Below, piece by piece: positions 52,473 through 61,577 of a DNA stretch of 64,000 nt; positions within the stretch are counted from its first letter, which is position 1; every line of letters starts with the position of its first letter. Origin of the DNA: an uncultured Acidiferrobacteraceae bacterium (lineage in GTDB: Bacteria; Pseudomonadota; Gammaproteobacteria; Acidiferrobacterales; SZUA-150); contig CAJVXY010000001.1 in NCBI GenBank assembly GCA_913009895.1, forward strand, positions 122,469 through 186,468, in the 5' to 3' direction. The position numbers and the translations under genes were made by a program. The notes beneath the pieces are model-generated. The model did no database searches. It saw nothing but the letters and a program-made list of their open reading frames with translations, and was not told where the DNA came from.

Positions 52473-54581
52473 TTAGTGCGTCAATTGACGATAGATGTCA
52501 GCAATTTTCAGTGGCAGTTTTTTGACGTCATTCAGTAAAACATAATTTACCGGTCCATACATATGTGGCAGGTATTCATGGGCCTCGTTATCGATGGTGA
52601 TGCAAAACGGGTGAATGCCCAGGTGTTTGGCCTCAATCAATGCCTGTCGTGTATCCTCAATACCATATTCGCCACGATAACCATCGAAGTCATCGGGTTT
52701 GCCGTCTGACAGGGTAATCAGTAATTTTGTCCGTGCCTCTACTTCATTAAGCAGTTTACTCAAGTGTCGAATAGTAACACCCATACGCGTGTAATCTTTT
52801 GGTGATATACCGGTTATCCGGCTGCGCACATCACTTGAATAGGGCTCATCAAATTTTTTAACACGATAGATTTCACAACGGTTTCGTGTCAGGCCTGAAA
52901 ATCCATAAATTGCATAACGGTCACCTAATACCTCCAGGGCTTCACATAACAATACCAGTGCCTCGCGTTCGGCATCATTAATCCAGCCCTTGGTTGAGCC
53001 ACTCATATCAACCATAAACATGACGGCAATATTTCTTTCCAGGCGACTGGGTCGTGTGAATAACCTGTCTGACATTTCCATGCCGTGGAGCATGTCAGCA
53101 TGGGCCTCAACCACGGCATTGAGATCTATATCATCACCATTGGTTTGTCTTTTAAGCAGCCTGTCTTCACCACGCAAGGCTTCAAAGGTTTTGCGTATAT
53201 TCATAATCAGCCCGTAATGTTTCTTGATAGTTTGTTCAACAAAAGGTTCGTGGTTGGGATGGACATCTTTTTCCTTTAACCAGCACCAGTTTTTTCGATA
53301 CTGCTGTCTGCGGTAGTCCCATTCATTGTAATAAATGACGTCGGCATCTCCCGGCTTGCAATAATTATTTAATTCAATACCGCCTGGCCGGTAGCCACCA
53401 TCACCGGCCGCCACGAGATATTCAGGTGGTATCTCACCCAGGTCCTGAAAAATTGATTCCAGCAAATTTTTTACATCAATCGGTGGTGACACTGGTTCAT
53501 CGTCGGCAGTTAGCTCATAACGAAAACCACTGGCTTCATTTTCGTCATCGTGTCGTTCAACTTTGAATTCAAGTTCTTCTGGCTCATCATCTTTATCTTT
53601 TGCTGACCTGAATTCCCCGGACATGTCATTGAGGGCACGTTGCAGTGCGTTTTTTTCTTCGTTTATTCTTTCGGCCATCACGGCGACCACGGCTTCAGGA
53701 TTTAACAAGGGTTGATAATAAAAACTCGCTGGAATTTTTTTATCAAGTTCGTATAGCGCTGTTACGGCGTGGTAGGTATCAACCACAGTTGTTTTACCTG
53801 CCTGGAGTTTGTTTATCCAGATTAACCAGTCGGTGTCTAATTCGGGTGTTTCAGACTGATTTTGCAAGGCCGACATTTCACGGTAGAGACCAGGTAAATC
53901 TCTTTTAATACAATGAGTTAATCGTATAGTTTCGAGATAACAAAACAGCTGCAGGGCCCGATCCCGATGCTCAAACTGCTCCAGTTTTGTCACTGGATTA
54001 ATGAGGAATGTGCCATACCAGGTTTGGGCCCAAAGCTGGGTCGCCATGGATTTGAAGAGGCTGTAATTATCAGATTGTTTTTTAAACCGGGTTATAACTC
54101 GTGGCAGGAAAAGTCGTTTTGTGTCGGTAAAAAAAATATCGCCAGGCTCCAGCTTTAAATCACGACCCGAAAGCCCGCAAATAAATTTTTCCAGGACACC
54201 CGCAACTTCTTCAAAAGATATGCTATTCGTTTTTTCCCGGGCTACCAGGGCAAACTCATCAACCTTGCGAAGTACGGTGGCAGCCTGGTAAAGCCCTTGC
54301 TTGTCATAAACATCCATTGCCTGGATTAACCAGTTATGGACATCGTCCATGGTCATTTGCCTGAATGCCGATGCAGAATTTTCGACAAACTGGTAGGCGA
54401 GTTCGGCGTTACTCCTTGAAGATACAATCGACCACTTGATAACAAACTCCTGTTGTTCACGGCTCAGGTCTTTCAGTGCATTTGCAATGTCGCTGGTTGT
54501 GCGATCCGTGGACAATACCAGTTCCAGTGTATTATTTAACTGCGTCTCAAGTTCAGAGAAGGTAAATGGTAAGTTAGACAT
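52473..54581 (-). CDS. cbbO: CbbO/NorD-type VWA protein
   Basis: A 702-residue cytosolic protein with a C-terminal von Willebrand A domain: the MIDAS motif FMVDMSGSTKGW lies near residue 525 and the second ligand region SDGKPDDFDGY near 640. Its partner immediately upstream is a CbbQ/NorQ MoxR-type ATPase. CbbO uses the VWA domain to bind Rubisco and CbbQ to remove inhibitory sugar phosphates; the homologous NorD/NorQ pair serves nitric oxide reductase. Length and the central Glu-rich linker fit CbbO. No cbbL, cbbM or nor gene is in this window, so the target is inferred. Confidence 0.8.
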   Translation of the reverse strand: MSNLPFTFSELETQLNNTLELVLSTDRTTSDIANALKDLSREQQEFVIKWSIVSSRSNAELAYQFVENSASAFRQMTMDDVHNWLIQAMDVYDKQGLYQAATVLRKVDEFALVAREKTNSISFEEVAGVLEKFICGLSGRDLKLEPGDIFFTDTKRLFLPRVITRFKKQSDNYSLFKSMATQLWAQTWYGTFLINPVTKLEQFEHRDRALQLFCYLETIRLTHCIKRDLPGLYREMSALQNQSETPELDTDWLIWINKLQAGKTTVVDTYHAVTALYELDKKIPASFYYQPLLNPEAVVAVMAERINEEKNALQRALNDMSGEFRSAKDKDDEPEELEFKVERHDDENEASGFRYELTADDEPVSPPIDVKNLLESIFQDLGEIPPEYLVAAGDGGYRPGGIELNNYCKPGDADVIYYNEWDYRRQQYRKNWCWLKEKDVHPNHEPFVEQTIKKHYGLIMNIRKTFEALRGEDRLLKRQTNGDDIDLNAVVEAHADMLHGMEMSDRLFTRPSRLERNIAVMFMVDMSGSTKGWINDAEREALVLLCEALEVLGDRYAIYGFSGLTRNRCEIYRVKKFDEPYSSDVRSRITGISPKDYTRMGVTIRHLSKLLNEVEARTKLLITLSDGKPDDFDGYRGEYGIEDTRQALIEAKHLGIHPFCITIDNEAHEYLPHMYGPVNYVLLNDVKKLPLKIADIYRQLTH

Positions 54582-54645
54582 TTTGGTATGATATTGAAAA
54601 TTTTTTTTTAATTAAATTAAGTTAAATTAGGTTAAATTATTTTTC

Positions 54646-55458
54646 TCAAAATAAACTCGCACTTAATTCGTTGACCGCGTTTAACATTTCGGGATCATCT
54701 GTTAATGCCTCGGCACAGGCGGCGCGACAGGCATGGCGCGGTTCGATTCCGGCAGATATTAATTTCCCTGCATGTACCAGTAACCGGGTGCTGGCCCCTT
54801 CTTCAAGTCCACTGCCACGCAGGTTACGTGTCATGCCGGCGAATTTGACCAGCTTGCCTGCTAACGATTCGTCCAGTTGTGATTCGCGCATGACGATTTT
54901 CTTTTCCAGCTCGGCATTGGGATAGTCAAACTCAATGGCAACAAAACGTTGGCGGGTACTTTGCTTGAGATCTTTTAATACACTCTGGTACCCGGGGTTA
55001 TAAGATATGGTCAAACAGAACTCAGGCCCCGCCCGTAACAGCTCGCCGGTTTTTTCAATGGGCAATACCCGCCGGTCATCAGCAAGCGGGTGAATAACCA
55101 CCGTGGTATCTTTTCTGGCCTCGACCACTTCATCAAGATAGCAAATGGCACCAGTGCGAACAGACCGCGCCAGGGGACCATCAATCCAGACCGTGTTGCC
55201 GGCGGTAATGAGATATCGACCCACCAGGTCAGAGGCAGTTAAATCATCGTGGCAAGAGACCGTGACCAGGGGCCGCTTCAGTCGCCAGGCCATATATTCC
55301 ATAAAGCGAGTTTTGCCACAACCAGTGGGGCCTTTTAAGAGAACGGGCAGCCCATTTTGATAAGCAGCGTCAAATATCTTTATTTCTGCGCCAACCGGCT
55401 CATAGTAAGGCTCATCTTTAATGAAGAGCGCTTCTGCCTGTAATACATTTGTTTCCAT
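54646..55458 (-). CDS. cbbQ: CbbQ/NorQ-type MoxR AAA+ ATPase
   Basis: A 270-residue hexameric AAA+ ATPase. Start ATG at 55458 ([19 protein letters not shown]), after which the sequence follows CbbQ/NirQ closely: [20 protein letters not shown] is Walker [17 protein letters not shown] Walker B, and [22 protein letters not shown] the sensor region. The frame extends 37 codons upstream without homology. It is 64 bp upstream of cbbO. Together they restore activity of Rubisco (CbbQO) or assemble NorCB; the former fits a CO2-fixing sulfur oxidiser. Confidence 0.85.
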   Translation of the reverse strand: METNVLQAEALFIKDEPYYEPVGAEIKIFDAAYQNGLPVLLKGPTGCGKTRFMEYMAWRLKRPLVTVSCHDDLTASDLVGRYLITAGNTVWIDGPLARSVRTGAICYLDEVVEARKDTTVVIHPLADDRRVLPIEKTGELLRAGPEFCLTISYNPGYQSVLKDLKQSTRQRFVAIEFDYPNAELEKKIVMRESQLDESLAGKLVKFAGMTRNLRGSGLEEGASTRLLVHAGKLISAGIEPRHACRAACAEALTDDPEMLNAVNELSASLF

Positions 55459-55700
55459 TTCCTTAGGAGCTCCCATTGTGTCTGGACATTGAGTATGCCA
55501 AGTCTTGAAATTTTGCCCAACAGCAAGCTGATCCAGCTTATAGTGATTATCGGACAAAACAAGCATCAATGAACCTGACTAACCTCCTGAGAAATCATTC
55601 ATATTTCGCAACTGATTTTCCAGGTCCGGGACAGCAACTATACGATATATTCGATATAATCCCTTGATATAAAAAACATTTAATTGATGAGGACAAACTC

Positions 55701-56117
55701 TTGGCAGCTAATGAAGGAAGAGCTTTTTTTGCACTTAGTGGATACCACTTCAACCCTGATGATATTACTCGAGCGCTTGGTATAAAACCCACTTCTGTCA
55801 ATGCTGCAGGTATGGGCAGTAATCTGGACAAGCCTGTGATCAGTTCATGGGAAATATCGACGGATACGGCAACTGAAGATGTGGATGTCTATAAGCTAAC
55901 GGAAATTATCCTTAAGCAATTGGAGCCAGTTAAGGAGAAGATTTTGCAAGTGTGTAAAAGTCACAATTTATCGCCAAGAATGGGAGTCGTGCTGAGTTTG
56001 TCAGTTGATCAAGATGAAACCTGTCCGGATGTCGGTTTTGGTGCGAGAACGGTTCGTCTACTCGCCGATCTGGGTGCATTTATCAATATTGATTACAAAC
56101 TTTCCGAACGACTCTAG
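55701..56117 (+). CDS. DUF4279 protein
   Basis: A 138-residue protein of DUF4279. GRAFFALSGYHFNPDDITRALGIKPT near the start is the family motif (F-x-L-x-G ... D-I-T-x-x-L-G-I-x-P-T), then SSWEIST and the C-terminal VGFGARTVRLLADLGAFINIDY. Function is unknown. The start is a TTG at 55701 preceded by GAGG eight bases upstream; there is no in-frame ATG. It is divergent from cbbQ. Confidence 0.85.
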   Translation: MAANEGRAFFALSGYHFNPDDITRALGIKPTSVNAAGMGSNLDKPVISSWEISTDTATEDVDVYKLTEIILKQLEPVKEKILQVCKSHNLSPRMGVVLSLSVDQDETCPDVGFGARTVRLLADLGAFINIDYKLSERL

Positions 56118-56145
56118 ACTATAATTATTTTCTAAATATATCTAA

Positions 56146-56691
56146 CTAGGAATTTGCCAGCGTATCTGCAAACTCATCGGCGAAGTGGCCAACCGCATCC
56201 CAGTCGGTGAATTCATGGTTTCTGGAAGTATCAGTTGGCAGCCCGCTCTTTTGAGAAATCTTTTTCATCGTGAAGCGAATAAAGAAGTTGTATTTGCGAT
56301 ACATAAGTGCGCCGGCAAAGCTGGCAAAGTGTGCCGGATTCCAGCCAGTTTTAGTAATAAATTGATCCAGCCATACCTTCAGGATACCGCTCTTCGGATC
56401 ACTGCTACGTGCCGCAGCCATGGATACCGAAACGAAAGCCGAGGGTACTGAGTCCAGTCGAGCGCGATACTTTTTAGCGAAATTCACGATATAACGCTGG
56501 TACTTCTGTTTTCGCACCGAGGCGGCAACAATAATGGCGGCGTACTGCTCAACATCAAATCCCCGCGGAATAGACTTGCCATTGAAAACATCCACATCAT
56601 GTCCACGCCCACGAATACGTTTGCCGATGGTTTCGGCCACCTTCGCGGTCTGTCCCTCGCCACTGCCAAATATTATTAGTATTTTTGCCAT
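56146..56691 (-). CDS. flavodoxin-fold HemG-like oxidoreductase
   Basis: A 181-residue flavodoxin-like protein. FGSGEGQTAKVAETIGKRI is the FMN phosphate loop, and AAIIVAASVRKQKYQRYIVNFAKKY and MYRKYNFFIRFTMKKISQKSG are typical of HemG, the menaquinone-dependent protoporphyrinogen oxidase. It could serve haem synthesis or another FMN-dependent step. AAGGAG lies 6 nt before the ATG. It is downstream of a terminator and the 55-residue gene, on the aprMBA strand. Confidence 0.85.
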   Translation of the reverse strand: MAKILIIFGSGEGQTAKVAETIGKRIRGRGHDVDVFNGKSIPRGFDVEQYAAIIVAASVRKQKYQRYIVNFAKKYRARLDSVPSAFVSVSMAAARSSDPKSGILKVWLDQFITKTGWNPAHFASFAGALMYRKYNFFIRFTMKKISQKSGLPTDTSRNHEFTDWDAVGHFADEFADTLANS

Positions 56692-56816
56692 AGTATTTCT
56701 CCTTCCCGAAATTGGCCACTAATGACTCAATCAGATCCTCCGGCAGGTCGTATTTATTCTGAAACTGGTCAATATGGTAGTCGGCCAATGGATGGGCCGG
56801 CGGAATGATATAAATG

Positions 56817-56854
56817 AAAATGCCGCGCGACCCATCTGGCTCGCGCGGCATTTT
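56817..56854. terminator. terminator after the 55-residue gene
   Basis: A 14-bp GC-rich stem, arms 56817-56830 and 56841-56854 (core TGCCGCGCGA/TCGCGCGGCA with flanking A/T tracts), followed by T's on the minus strand. Confidence 0.9.
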
Positions 56855-56881
56855 AGCCTAATTCTTCCTTTAAGGATTACC

Positions 56882-57049
56882 TTAAGGCTTCTTAGGAGTG
56901 CTGTAAGGTGCTTCTTTCTGGAACGATTTCCAGGTGGTGTGATAACCACAGAAAAAAGCGCCTTCTGTAATCTTACCTTGCGTGGTTGTTACGTATTCTG
57001 TTACACCCTCTGGAACCTGAGGTCTGGTTTTAGGTCCGGCATCGCTCAT
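56882..57049 (-). CDS. 55-residue protein of unknown function
   Basis: A small gene not usually captured: ATG at 57049, 55 codons, TAA at 56882. TAGGAG sits eight bases upstream, and a strong terminator follows within 30 bp, so it looks like a genuine stand-alone or operon-ending gene. The product begins MSDAGPKTRPQVPEGVTEYV, then TTTQGKITEGAFFCGYHTTW and a Lys/Pro-rich tail ending TPKKP. One cysteine and one histidine (FFCGYH) lie together near the middle. No family is recognised. Possible roles include a sulfur-metabolism accessory, given the neighbouring aprMBA and HIT genes. Confidence 0.85.
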   Translation of the reverse strand: MSDAGPKTRPQVPEGVTEYVTTTQGKITEGAFFCGYHTTWKSFQKEAPYSTPKKP

Positions 57050-57138
57050 AATTTTAACTCCTAAATTCTATTAATAAATACGGGAGGAATTTCAACAAAA
57101 CTGCCAGCCCCTCCCACTCAAACTGGCGAAATTATACC

Positions 57139-57555
57139 TTATTTGCGCTTGTAATGCGCCTTGCTCGGTAGCACATGTCGGACGCCTCCCTGAGGATTCG
57201 CCACGTCACCCTTGTAGCGAGGAATGATGTGAATATGGACATGTAAGATGCTCTGCCCGGCTGCTGGCCCTATGTTAGCGCCGATGTTATAGCCATCTGG
57301 GCTGAACTCCTCATCAATAAGTTTTTTCTCCTCATTAATAAGATCCATGCAGGCAGTCAATTCTTCAGATGTCAGATCAAAAAACTCAGCGACATGACGT
57401 TTCGGAATTACCACCGTATGGCCCGGACTCACCGGGTAGCTATCTCGGCCACTGTATGCAAGTTCATTCTGCAGTGTCGTCCCTTCGGGATCAGTGCAAA
57501 ACAGGCACGGATCATTTGGGTCGCGTTTTTTTTCTTGTTTTACTTCAGACGACAA
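57139..57555 (-). CDS. HIT family nucleotide hydrolase
   Basis: A 138-residue histidine-triad protein. The active site is ILHVHIHIIPRYKGD (H-phi-H-phi-H-phi-phi), with the adjacent SPGHTVVIPKRHVAEFFDLTSEE. The N-terminus DPCLFCTDPEG carries a CxxC pair, as in zinc-binding HIT proteins. HINT/FHIT-type enzymes cleave AMP from phosphoramidates and related nucleotides, and some cleave APS. Since it sits among genes downstream of aprMBA on the same strand, a role with APS or AMP is an inference worth testing. Spacing to the TPR gene is 40 bp. Confidence 0.92.
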   Translation of the reverse strand: MSSEVKQEKKRDPNDPCLFCTDPEGTTLQNELAYSGRDSYPVSPGHTVVIPKRHVAEFFDLTSEELTACMDLINEEKKLIDEEFSPDGYNIGANIGPAAGQSILHVHIHIIPRYKGDVANPQGGVRHVLPSKAHYKRK

Positions 57556-57595
57556 ACTTGAAAATCCTCAATCTAATCACAACGGGTTGAAACTT

Positions 57596-58624
57596 TTATG
57601 CTAAAGCAGCTTTTGCCATTTTCCGCATCTTGCTCATGTGTTCTTCGCAATGCTTTGCGCACAGTGGTTGCAGGGCGTGTGGGAAAACTTCCAGGATCAC
57701 TTCAAACTCATCAGCCACTTCGTCGGCAAGTCTTGCATCTTTTGTTAACTCAGCCAGCACACCTTGTGCCGTAGTCTTATTGACCTTGCACAGCGCTAAC
57801 AGATGAACAGGGAGCTGCTGCTCCAGGCATACGGTCGTTGCTGTTTCATACGATCGGATTGCTTCTTGCAGGAGTTCGGAATTATCTTCTGATTCCGCCA
57901 AATCGTGCCTTACTGCACCGCAATTATTGTGTGTCGCGACTAACTCGAAGGCATGATTATCCGCATCGAGTTCGGCCAGTGCGTTTCTGTAGGCAACAAC
58001 GGACTTTTCAAGATTTCGATCACCCTTGAGGATCTTGCCATTGGCATGCAAGGTCGCGCCCAGTTGATGCATGGTGAATGCCCATTCTTCTGGTGTCTCT
58101 TTTCGAGAATATACCAGCGTGGCATTCGTATACGCGTCGACGGATTTACTCAATAACTTTGCGCTTTCCTGTTGTCGACCTAGCGCTTGCAGCGCGGTGC
58201 CGAGGTTGTTTTGAGTTTCGGCCCAATCGAGTGGGGACTTTTCCTGGCTGAATTCTTCCAGTGCATGGTTAAAGCATTCAATCGCTTTTTCATACAATTC
58301 GGCATCTTTCTGCTGTTGCCCCATTGCAGCAAGAATATTTCCCAGCCTGTTCTGAGTCTCAGCCCAGGCTAATGGCTCCTGGTTGCGATATTCATCGGTA
58401 AGAGTCGCTTCAAGTGCTTCGTGCAGGGGCTCAAGAATAGAAGAGCTGTAACGGTGCTGTTCATAGTTCCCCCGCGTATGAAGAAAATTATCAGCCACGG
58501 TTACCTTGTTATCCGGGGTAGCCATTTCGGCTGACTCTTCACTCAGCATGTCAATAGAGTTCGCTATTGCACGTTCCAGGGTCCTGTTATATGGGTAGAG
58601 TATATATTTAGTTGAGTAGTTCAT
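57596..58624 (-). CDS. TPR repeat protein
   Basis: A 342-residue helical protein with about four degenerate tetratricopeptide-like repeats: AWAETQNRLGNILAAMGQQQ, WAETQNNLGTALQALGRQQ, EWAFTMHQLGATLHANGK and FELVATHNNCGAVRHDLAE, each followed by a YxxAixxf-type helix. No signal peptide, so cytosolic. TPRs mediate protein-protein contacts. Its ATG overlaps the FKBP gene by 4 bp, so the two are translationally coupled. Partner proteins are unknown. Confidence 0.88.
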   Translation of the reverse strand: MNYSTKYILYPYNRTLERAIANSIDMLSEESAEMATPDNKVTVADNFLHTRGNYEQHRYSSSILEPLHEALEATLTDEYRNQEPLAWAETQNRLGNILAAMGQQQKDAELYEKAIECFNHALEEFSQEKSPLDWAETQNNLGTALQALGRQQESAKLLSKSVDAYTNATLVYSRKETPEEWAFTMHQLGATLHANGKILKGDRNLEKSVVAYRNALAELDADNHAFELVATHNNCGAVRHDLAESEDNSELLQEAIRSYETATTVCLEQQLPVHLLALCKVNKTTAQGVLAELTKDARLADEVADEFEVILEVFPHALQPLCAKHCEEHMSKMRKMAKAALA

Positions 58625-59130
58625 TTTGCACGGTCGAGTATTTCATTTATTTCCGGGTTGGCACCAACAGCGCCGCCGAGTTCTATTTCTTCATCGGTCG
58701 CTTCGCGTATGGTCAATACTTCCAACTTGAAAACGACATCTCTGCCGCACAGGGGATTATTTCCATCGACAGTTAAAGTTTCATCATCGAACCGGGTAAC
58801 GATAAAACTTTTAGGCTCACCTTTTTCGTTTTCCATGGTGATGGTCATACCGATTTCCCGATATTTCTCTGGCACATTTTCGATGCGATCGGTAAACACC
58901 AGTGACTCATCTCTCTCGCCATATAACAGTTTAGTGTCAATTGGCACTTCGATGATATCACCCACTTTTTTACCATCCAGGTGCTTGGTCACTTCTTCCG
59001 ACAAAGTGTCATTAACGCCATGAACATAACCAAGCGGATAATCAATGGTAACCAATACGTCGCCGGTTTTTTCATCGATGACCTTATAGTTTAGTTCAAC
59101 GAATTTTCCGTTTTCTATTGTATCTGACAT
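58621..59130 (-). CDS. FKBP-type peptidyl-prolyl isomerase, SlyD-like
   Basis: A 169-residue FKBP of the SlyD group. DYPLGYVHGVNDTLSEEVTKHLDGKKVGDIIEV is the FKBP/IF-domain layout and DGNNPLCGRDVVFKLEVLTIREAT the C-terminal family signature; the usual His-rich metal tail of SlyD is missing. Probably a cytosolic folding helper. It is directly upstream of the TPR gene (4-bp overlap), perhaps for assembling a metalloprotein in this cluster. Confidence 0.9.
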   Translation of the reverse strand: MSDTIENGKFVELNYKVIDEKTGDVLVTIDYPLGYVHGVNDTLSEEVTKHLDGKKVGDIIEVPIDTKLLYGERDESLVFTDRIENVPEKYREIGMTITMENEKGEPKSFIVTRFDDETLTVDGNNPLCGRDVVFKLEVLTIREATDEEIELGGAVGANPEINEILDRAK

Positions 59131-59173
59131 AATTTGAAGAGCCTTTTTTTAGAGAGTACTATCCCAATGTATC

Positions 59174-59524
59174 CTAGAATAATGTACAACCAAAAATTTT
59201 CACCTTGTCGTTTTCATAACCCAGCACGAGTCTGCCCAGCCATTCACCCTTGTCTTTTTTATTAATCACTTTATAAAGAACGGTGACATGCTCACCACGA
59301 CGTATCACGCCAAGAAATTCATAGTCTTCTGACAGGTTTTTTGCCAGGTCACTTCTGGCAAACTGCTTTCCCATCTCAACTTCATTCGCACCCTTAACTA
59401 AAGTGCTTGAAAATTTTCGGGTGAAAGCACCATAGTTCCCTTCATTCGAGTATTTGACGAGATCAGCCCACATGGGGTGCGCCAGCTCCAGAATCTCTTC
59501 ATCTGTTTTTTCGATAATATTCAC
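59174..59524 (-). CDS. conserved-looking protein of unknown function
   Basis: A protein of about 117 residues. I favour the GTG at 59524, preceded by GGAG at 8-nt spacing, over the ATG at 59548, which lacks a Shine-Dalgarno. It reads EKTDEEILELAHPMWADLVKYSNEGNYGAFTRKFS, then ARSDLAKNLSEDYEFLGVIRRGEHVTVLYKVI and ends LGYENDKVKIFGCTLF. The alpha+beta pattern with ANxxDYxxFxxxF-like flow resembles NTF2/SnoaL-like folds, but I do not assign a family. It is the first gene after the aprA terminator and on the same strand as the FKBP gene, 43 bp away. Confidence 0.8.
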   Translation of the reverse strand: MNIIEKTDEEILELAHPMWADLVKYSNEGNYGAFTRKFSSTLVKGANEVEMGKQFARSDLAKNLSEDYEFLGVIRRGEHVTVLYKVINKKDKGEWLGRLVLGYENDKVKIFGCTLF

Positions 59525-59606
59525 CAAACCAACTCCACTAAAAAACAATGTTGTTTTTAAACGCTACCCAGAGTGTACTCACACCTCTCTCTAAGATAGA
59601 TAAAAA

Positions 59607-59635
59607 AAGGACCAACAGTAAACATGTCGGTCCTT
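59607..59635 (-). terminator. terminator of the aprMBA operon
   Basis: AAGGACC/GGTCCTT stem with a partly paired inner ACA/TGT, followed on the minus strand by TTTTTTTA. It lies about 67 bp downstream of the aprA stop. Confidence 0.88.
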
Positions 59636-59702
59636 CTTCTAAAGCAAATGTGATATTCGGCTTTTAAAATCAAGGCCTTATTTGCTTTGTTCTCTTCATC
59701 AC

Positions 59703-61577
59703 CTACCAGCCGGTTTTATCACCTGTCAGATGGTAAAGAGGCGCTTTTTCCATCGTGTACTCACCAGTCTCAGGATCACGACGAGAAACTGTCAGTACGT
59801 GCCAGTTCTCATCATCAAGCTTCATGGCATCACCACGGTAGTAGTAACCAGGCCAACGTGTCTCCTTACGGAATAATGTATGCTGGAATACACTCTCAGA
59901 AGTAAGGAAACGGTGTTTCAATTCCCATGCACGTAGAAGTTCATGGATATCTTCAGCAGCGATTTTTTCCAGATCTTCGCCAAAGATTTTCATCTTCTTA
60001 AGACCGATGCTCAGAAGCTTGTCGTTGGTCATGTAGTTAACACCAAAACCACCACAGTACTCATCCATCAGCTTCTGCAGACGATCCAGACCCTGACGTG
60101 GGTTGATGTAGTTCGGGTTAACAGAACCCGCAACAATTTCGTTACGGCCTACAGTGTAGGTTTCCATTGGCTTGTAGATATCTTTCTTACGACGTGCGAT
60201 CTGAGCGTCAGAAACATTGATGCCTTCTGCTTTACCATCGTCAATGTACTTACAAGCAGCCTTGGCAGCCAGACGACCTTCAGTGAAAGAACCGGAAGAG
60301 AATGCGTGAGGTGTACCACCTACCGCATCACCTGCGCCAAACAGACCTTCAACGGTGGTCATACGGTTGTAGCCCCAGAAATATTCTTTAGGAGACAGAT
60401 CTTCAGGACCCGAACACCATGCACCACAACCCGTTGCGTGTGAACCCATTACGTATGGCTCAGAAGTTGTTAGTTCAGGGTTTTCGTACTTCGGATCAAC
60501 GTCAGTAGAAGCCCAGAGAACCGCTTGACCAACCGTCATACCCAGGAAGTTGTGCCAGCCAATCTCTTCAAGATGAGGATCCTGGAAGGCTTCCATGGTG
60601 ACCATATAGATTGGACCACGACCCGCATTCACCTCATTGATGATTGCGTGGTTTCGCAGACAGGTCGGAATAGGACGATGGGTTGCGTGCGAAGCTTCTG
60701 GGTCCAGATATTCCTTACCTACCATTTCCTGTAGTGCGGGGAACCATTTAGATTCGTACTCTTCACCATTACAGTTTTGCGTATAAGTCTTAAGATGTAA
60801 GAAGTAAGCGCCTACAGGACCGTAACCATCCTTGAATCGAGCCAGTACGATACGGTTTTCCATTTGCGTCATTTTCGCGCCGGCATCGATCATAAGACCA
60901 TACGCAGAACCTGAAGACCATGGTGCGTACCATACGCGACCCGCGCCTTCACCAACTGAACGTGGCTTAAAGATGTTAGAAGCACCACCAGCACCACAGA
61001 TAACAGTTTTGGACTTGAATACGTGGTAGTTACCAGTACGTACATTGAAACCAACGGCACCACCAACGCGGTTCTCTTTGGAATCATCCATCAGCAGATG
61101 GGTTACACAGACACGGTTAAATACCTTGTCCGCAGACTTCTTGGCAGCTTCAGCAACGATTGGCTTGTACGATTCACCGTGAATCATGATCTGCCAACGA
61201 CCTTCACGCAGGTAGTTGCCCTTCTTTTCATCTTTCATGATCGGCAGACCCCAATCTTCAAACAGGTGTACAGAGGAGTCAACGTGACGTGCCATATCAA
61301 AAGCCAGATCTTCGCGCACCATACCCATGAGGTCGATACGTGCATAGTGTACGTGTTCTTCCGGTTTGTTCTCGCCGAAACGGGTACCCATGTAGCAGTT
61401 GATCGCATAAAGACCCTGGGCTACCGCACCAGAACGATCGATGTTTGCTTTTTCTGCAATGACAATTTTCTTGTCCTTGCCCCAATATCTAGCTTCAAAT
61501 GCTGCGCCGGTACCACCGAGGCCTGCACCTACAACCAGGATGTCGATATCGTCTTCAATAATTGTCTTGTAGCCCAT
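59703..61577 (-). CDS. aprA: dissimilatory adenylylsulfate reductase, alpha subunit
   Basis: AprA, the FAD subunit of APS reductase; in sulfur oxidisers it works in reverse, turning sulfite plus AMP into APS. 624 residues. DILVVGAGLGGTGAAFEARYWG binds FAD; further conserved AprA blocks are RSGAVAQGLYAINCYMG, GGASNIFKPRSVGEGAGRVWY, ASHATHRPIPTCLRNHAI and GSHATGCGAWCSGPEDL, which line the active site. Codon use is that of a highly expressed gene. It begins one base into the end of aprB (TAATG), so translation is coupled. Confidence 0.98.
   Translation of the reverse strand: MGYKTIIEDDIDILVVGAGLGGTGAAFEARYWGKDKKIVIAEKANIDRSGAVAQGLYAINCYMGTRFGENKPEEHVHYARIDLMGMVREDLAFDMARHVDSSVHLFEDWGLPIMKDEKKGNYLREGRWQIMIHGESYKPIVAEAAKKSADKVFNRVCVTHLLMDDSKENRVGGAVGFNVRTGNYHVFKSKTVICGAGGASNIFKPRSVGEGAGRVWYAPWSSGSAYGLMIDAGAKMTQMENRIVLARFKDGYGPVGAYFLHLKTYTQNCNGEEYESKWFPALQEMVGKEYLDPEASHATHRPIPTCLRNHAIINEVNAGRGPIYMVTMEAFQDPHLEEIGWHNFLGMTVGQAVLWASTDVDPKYENPELTTSEPYVMGSHATGCGAWCSGPEDLSPKEYFWGYNRMTTVEGLFGAGDAVGGTPHAFSSGSFTEGRLAAKAACKYIDDGKAEGINVSDAQIARRKKDIYKPMETYTVGRNEIVAGSVNPNYINPRQGLDRLQKLMDEYCGGFGVNYMTNDKLLSIGLKKMKIFGEDLEKIAAEDIHELLRAWELKHRFLTSESVFQHTLFRKETRWPGYYYRGDAMKLDDENWHVLTVSRRDPETGEYTMEKAPLYHLTGDKTGW

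Noticed and set aside
56597-56851. 84-codon frame running from the terminator into the flavodoxin-like gene
   Set aside because: Its only ATG lies inside the terminator hairpin and its second half is out of frame within the flavodoxin gene. The middle (KYDLPEDLIESLVANFGKE) looks protein-like, so it may be a decayed remnant, but I could not support a gene.
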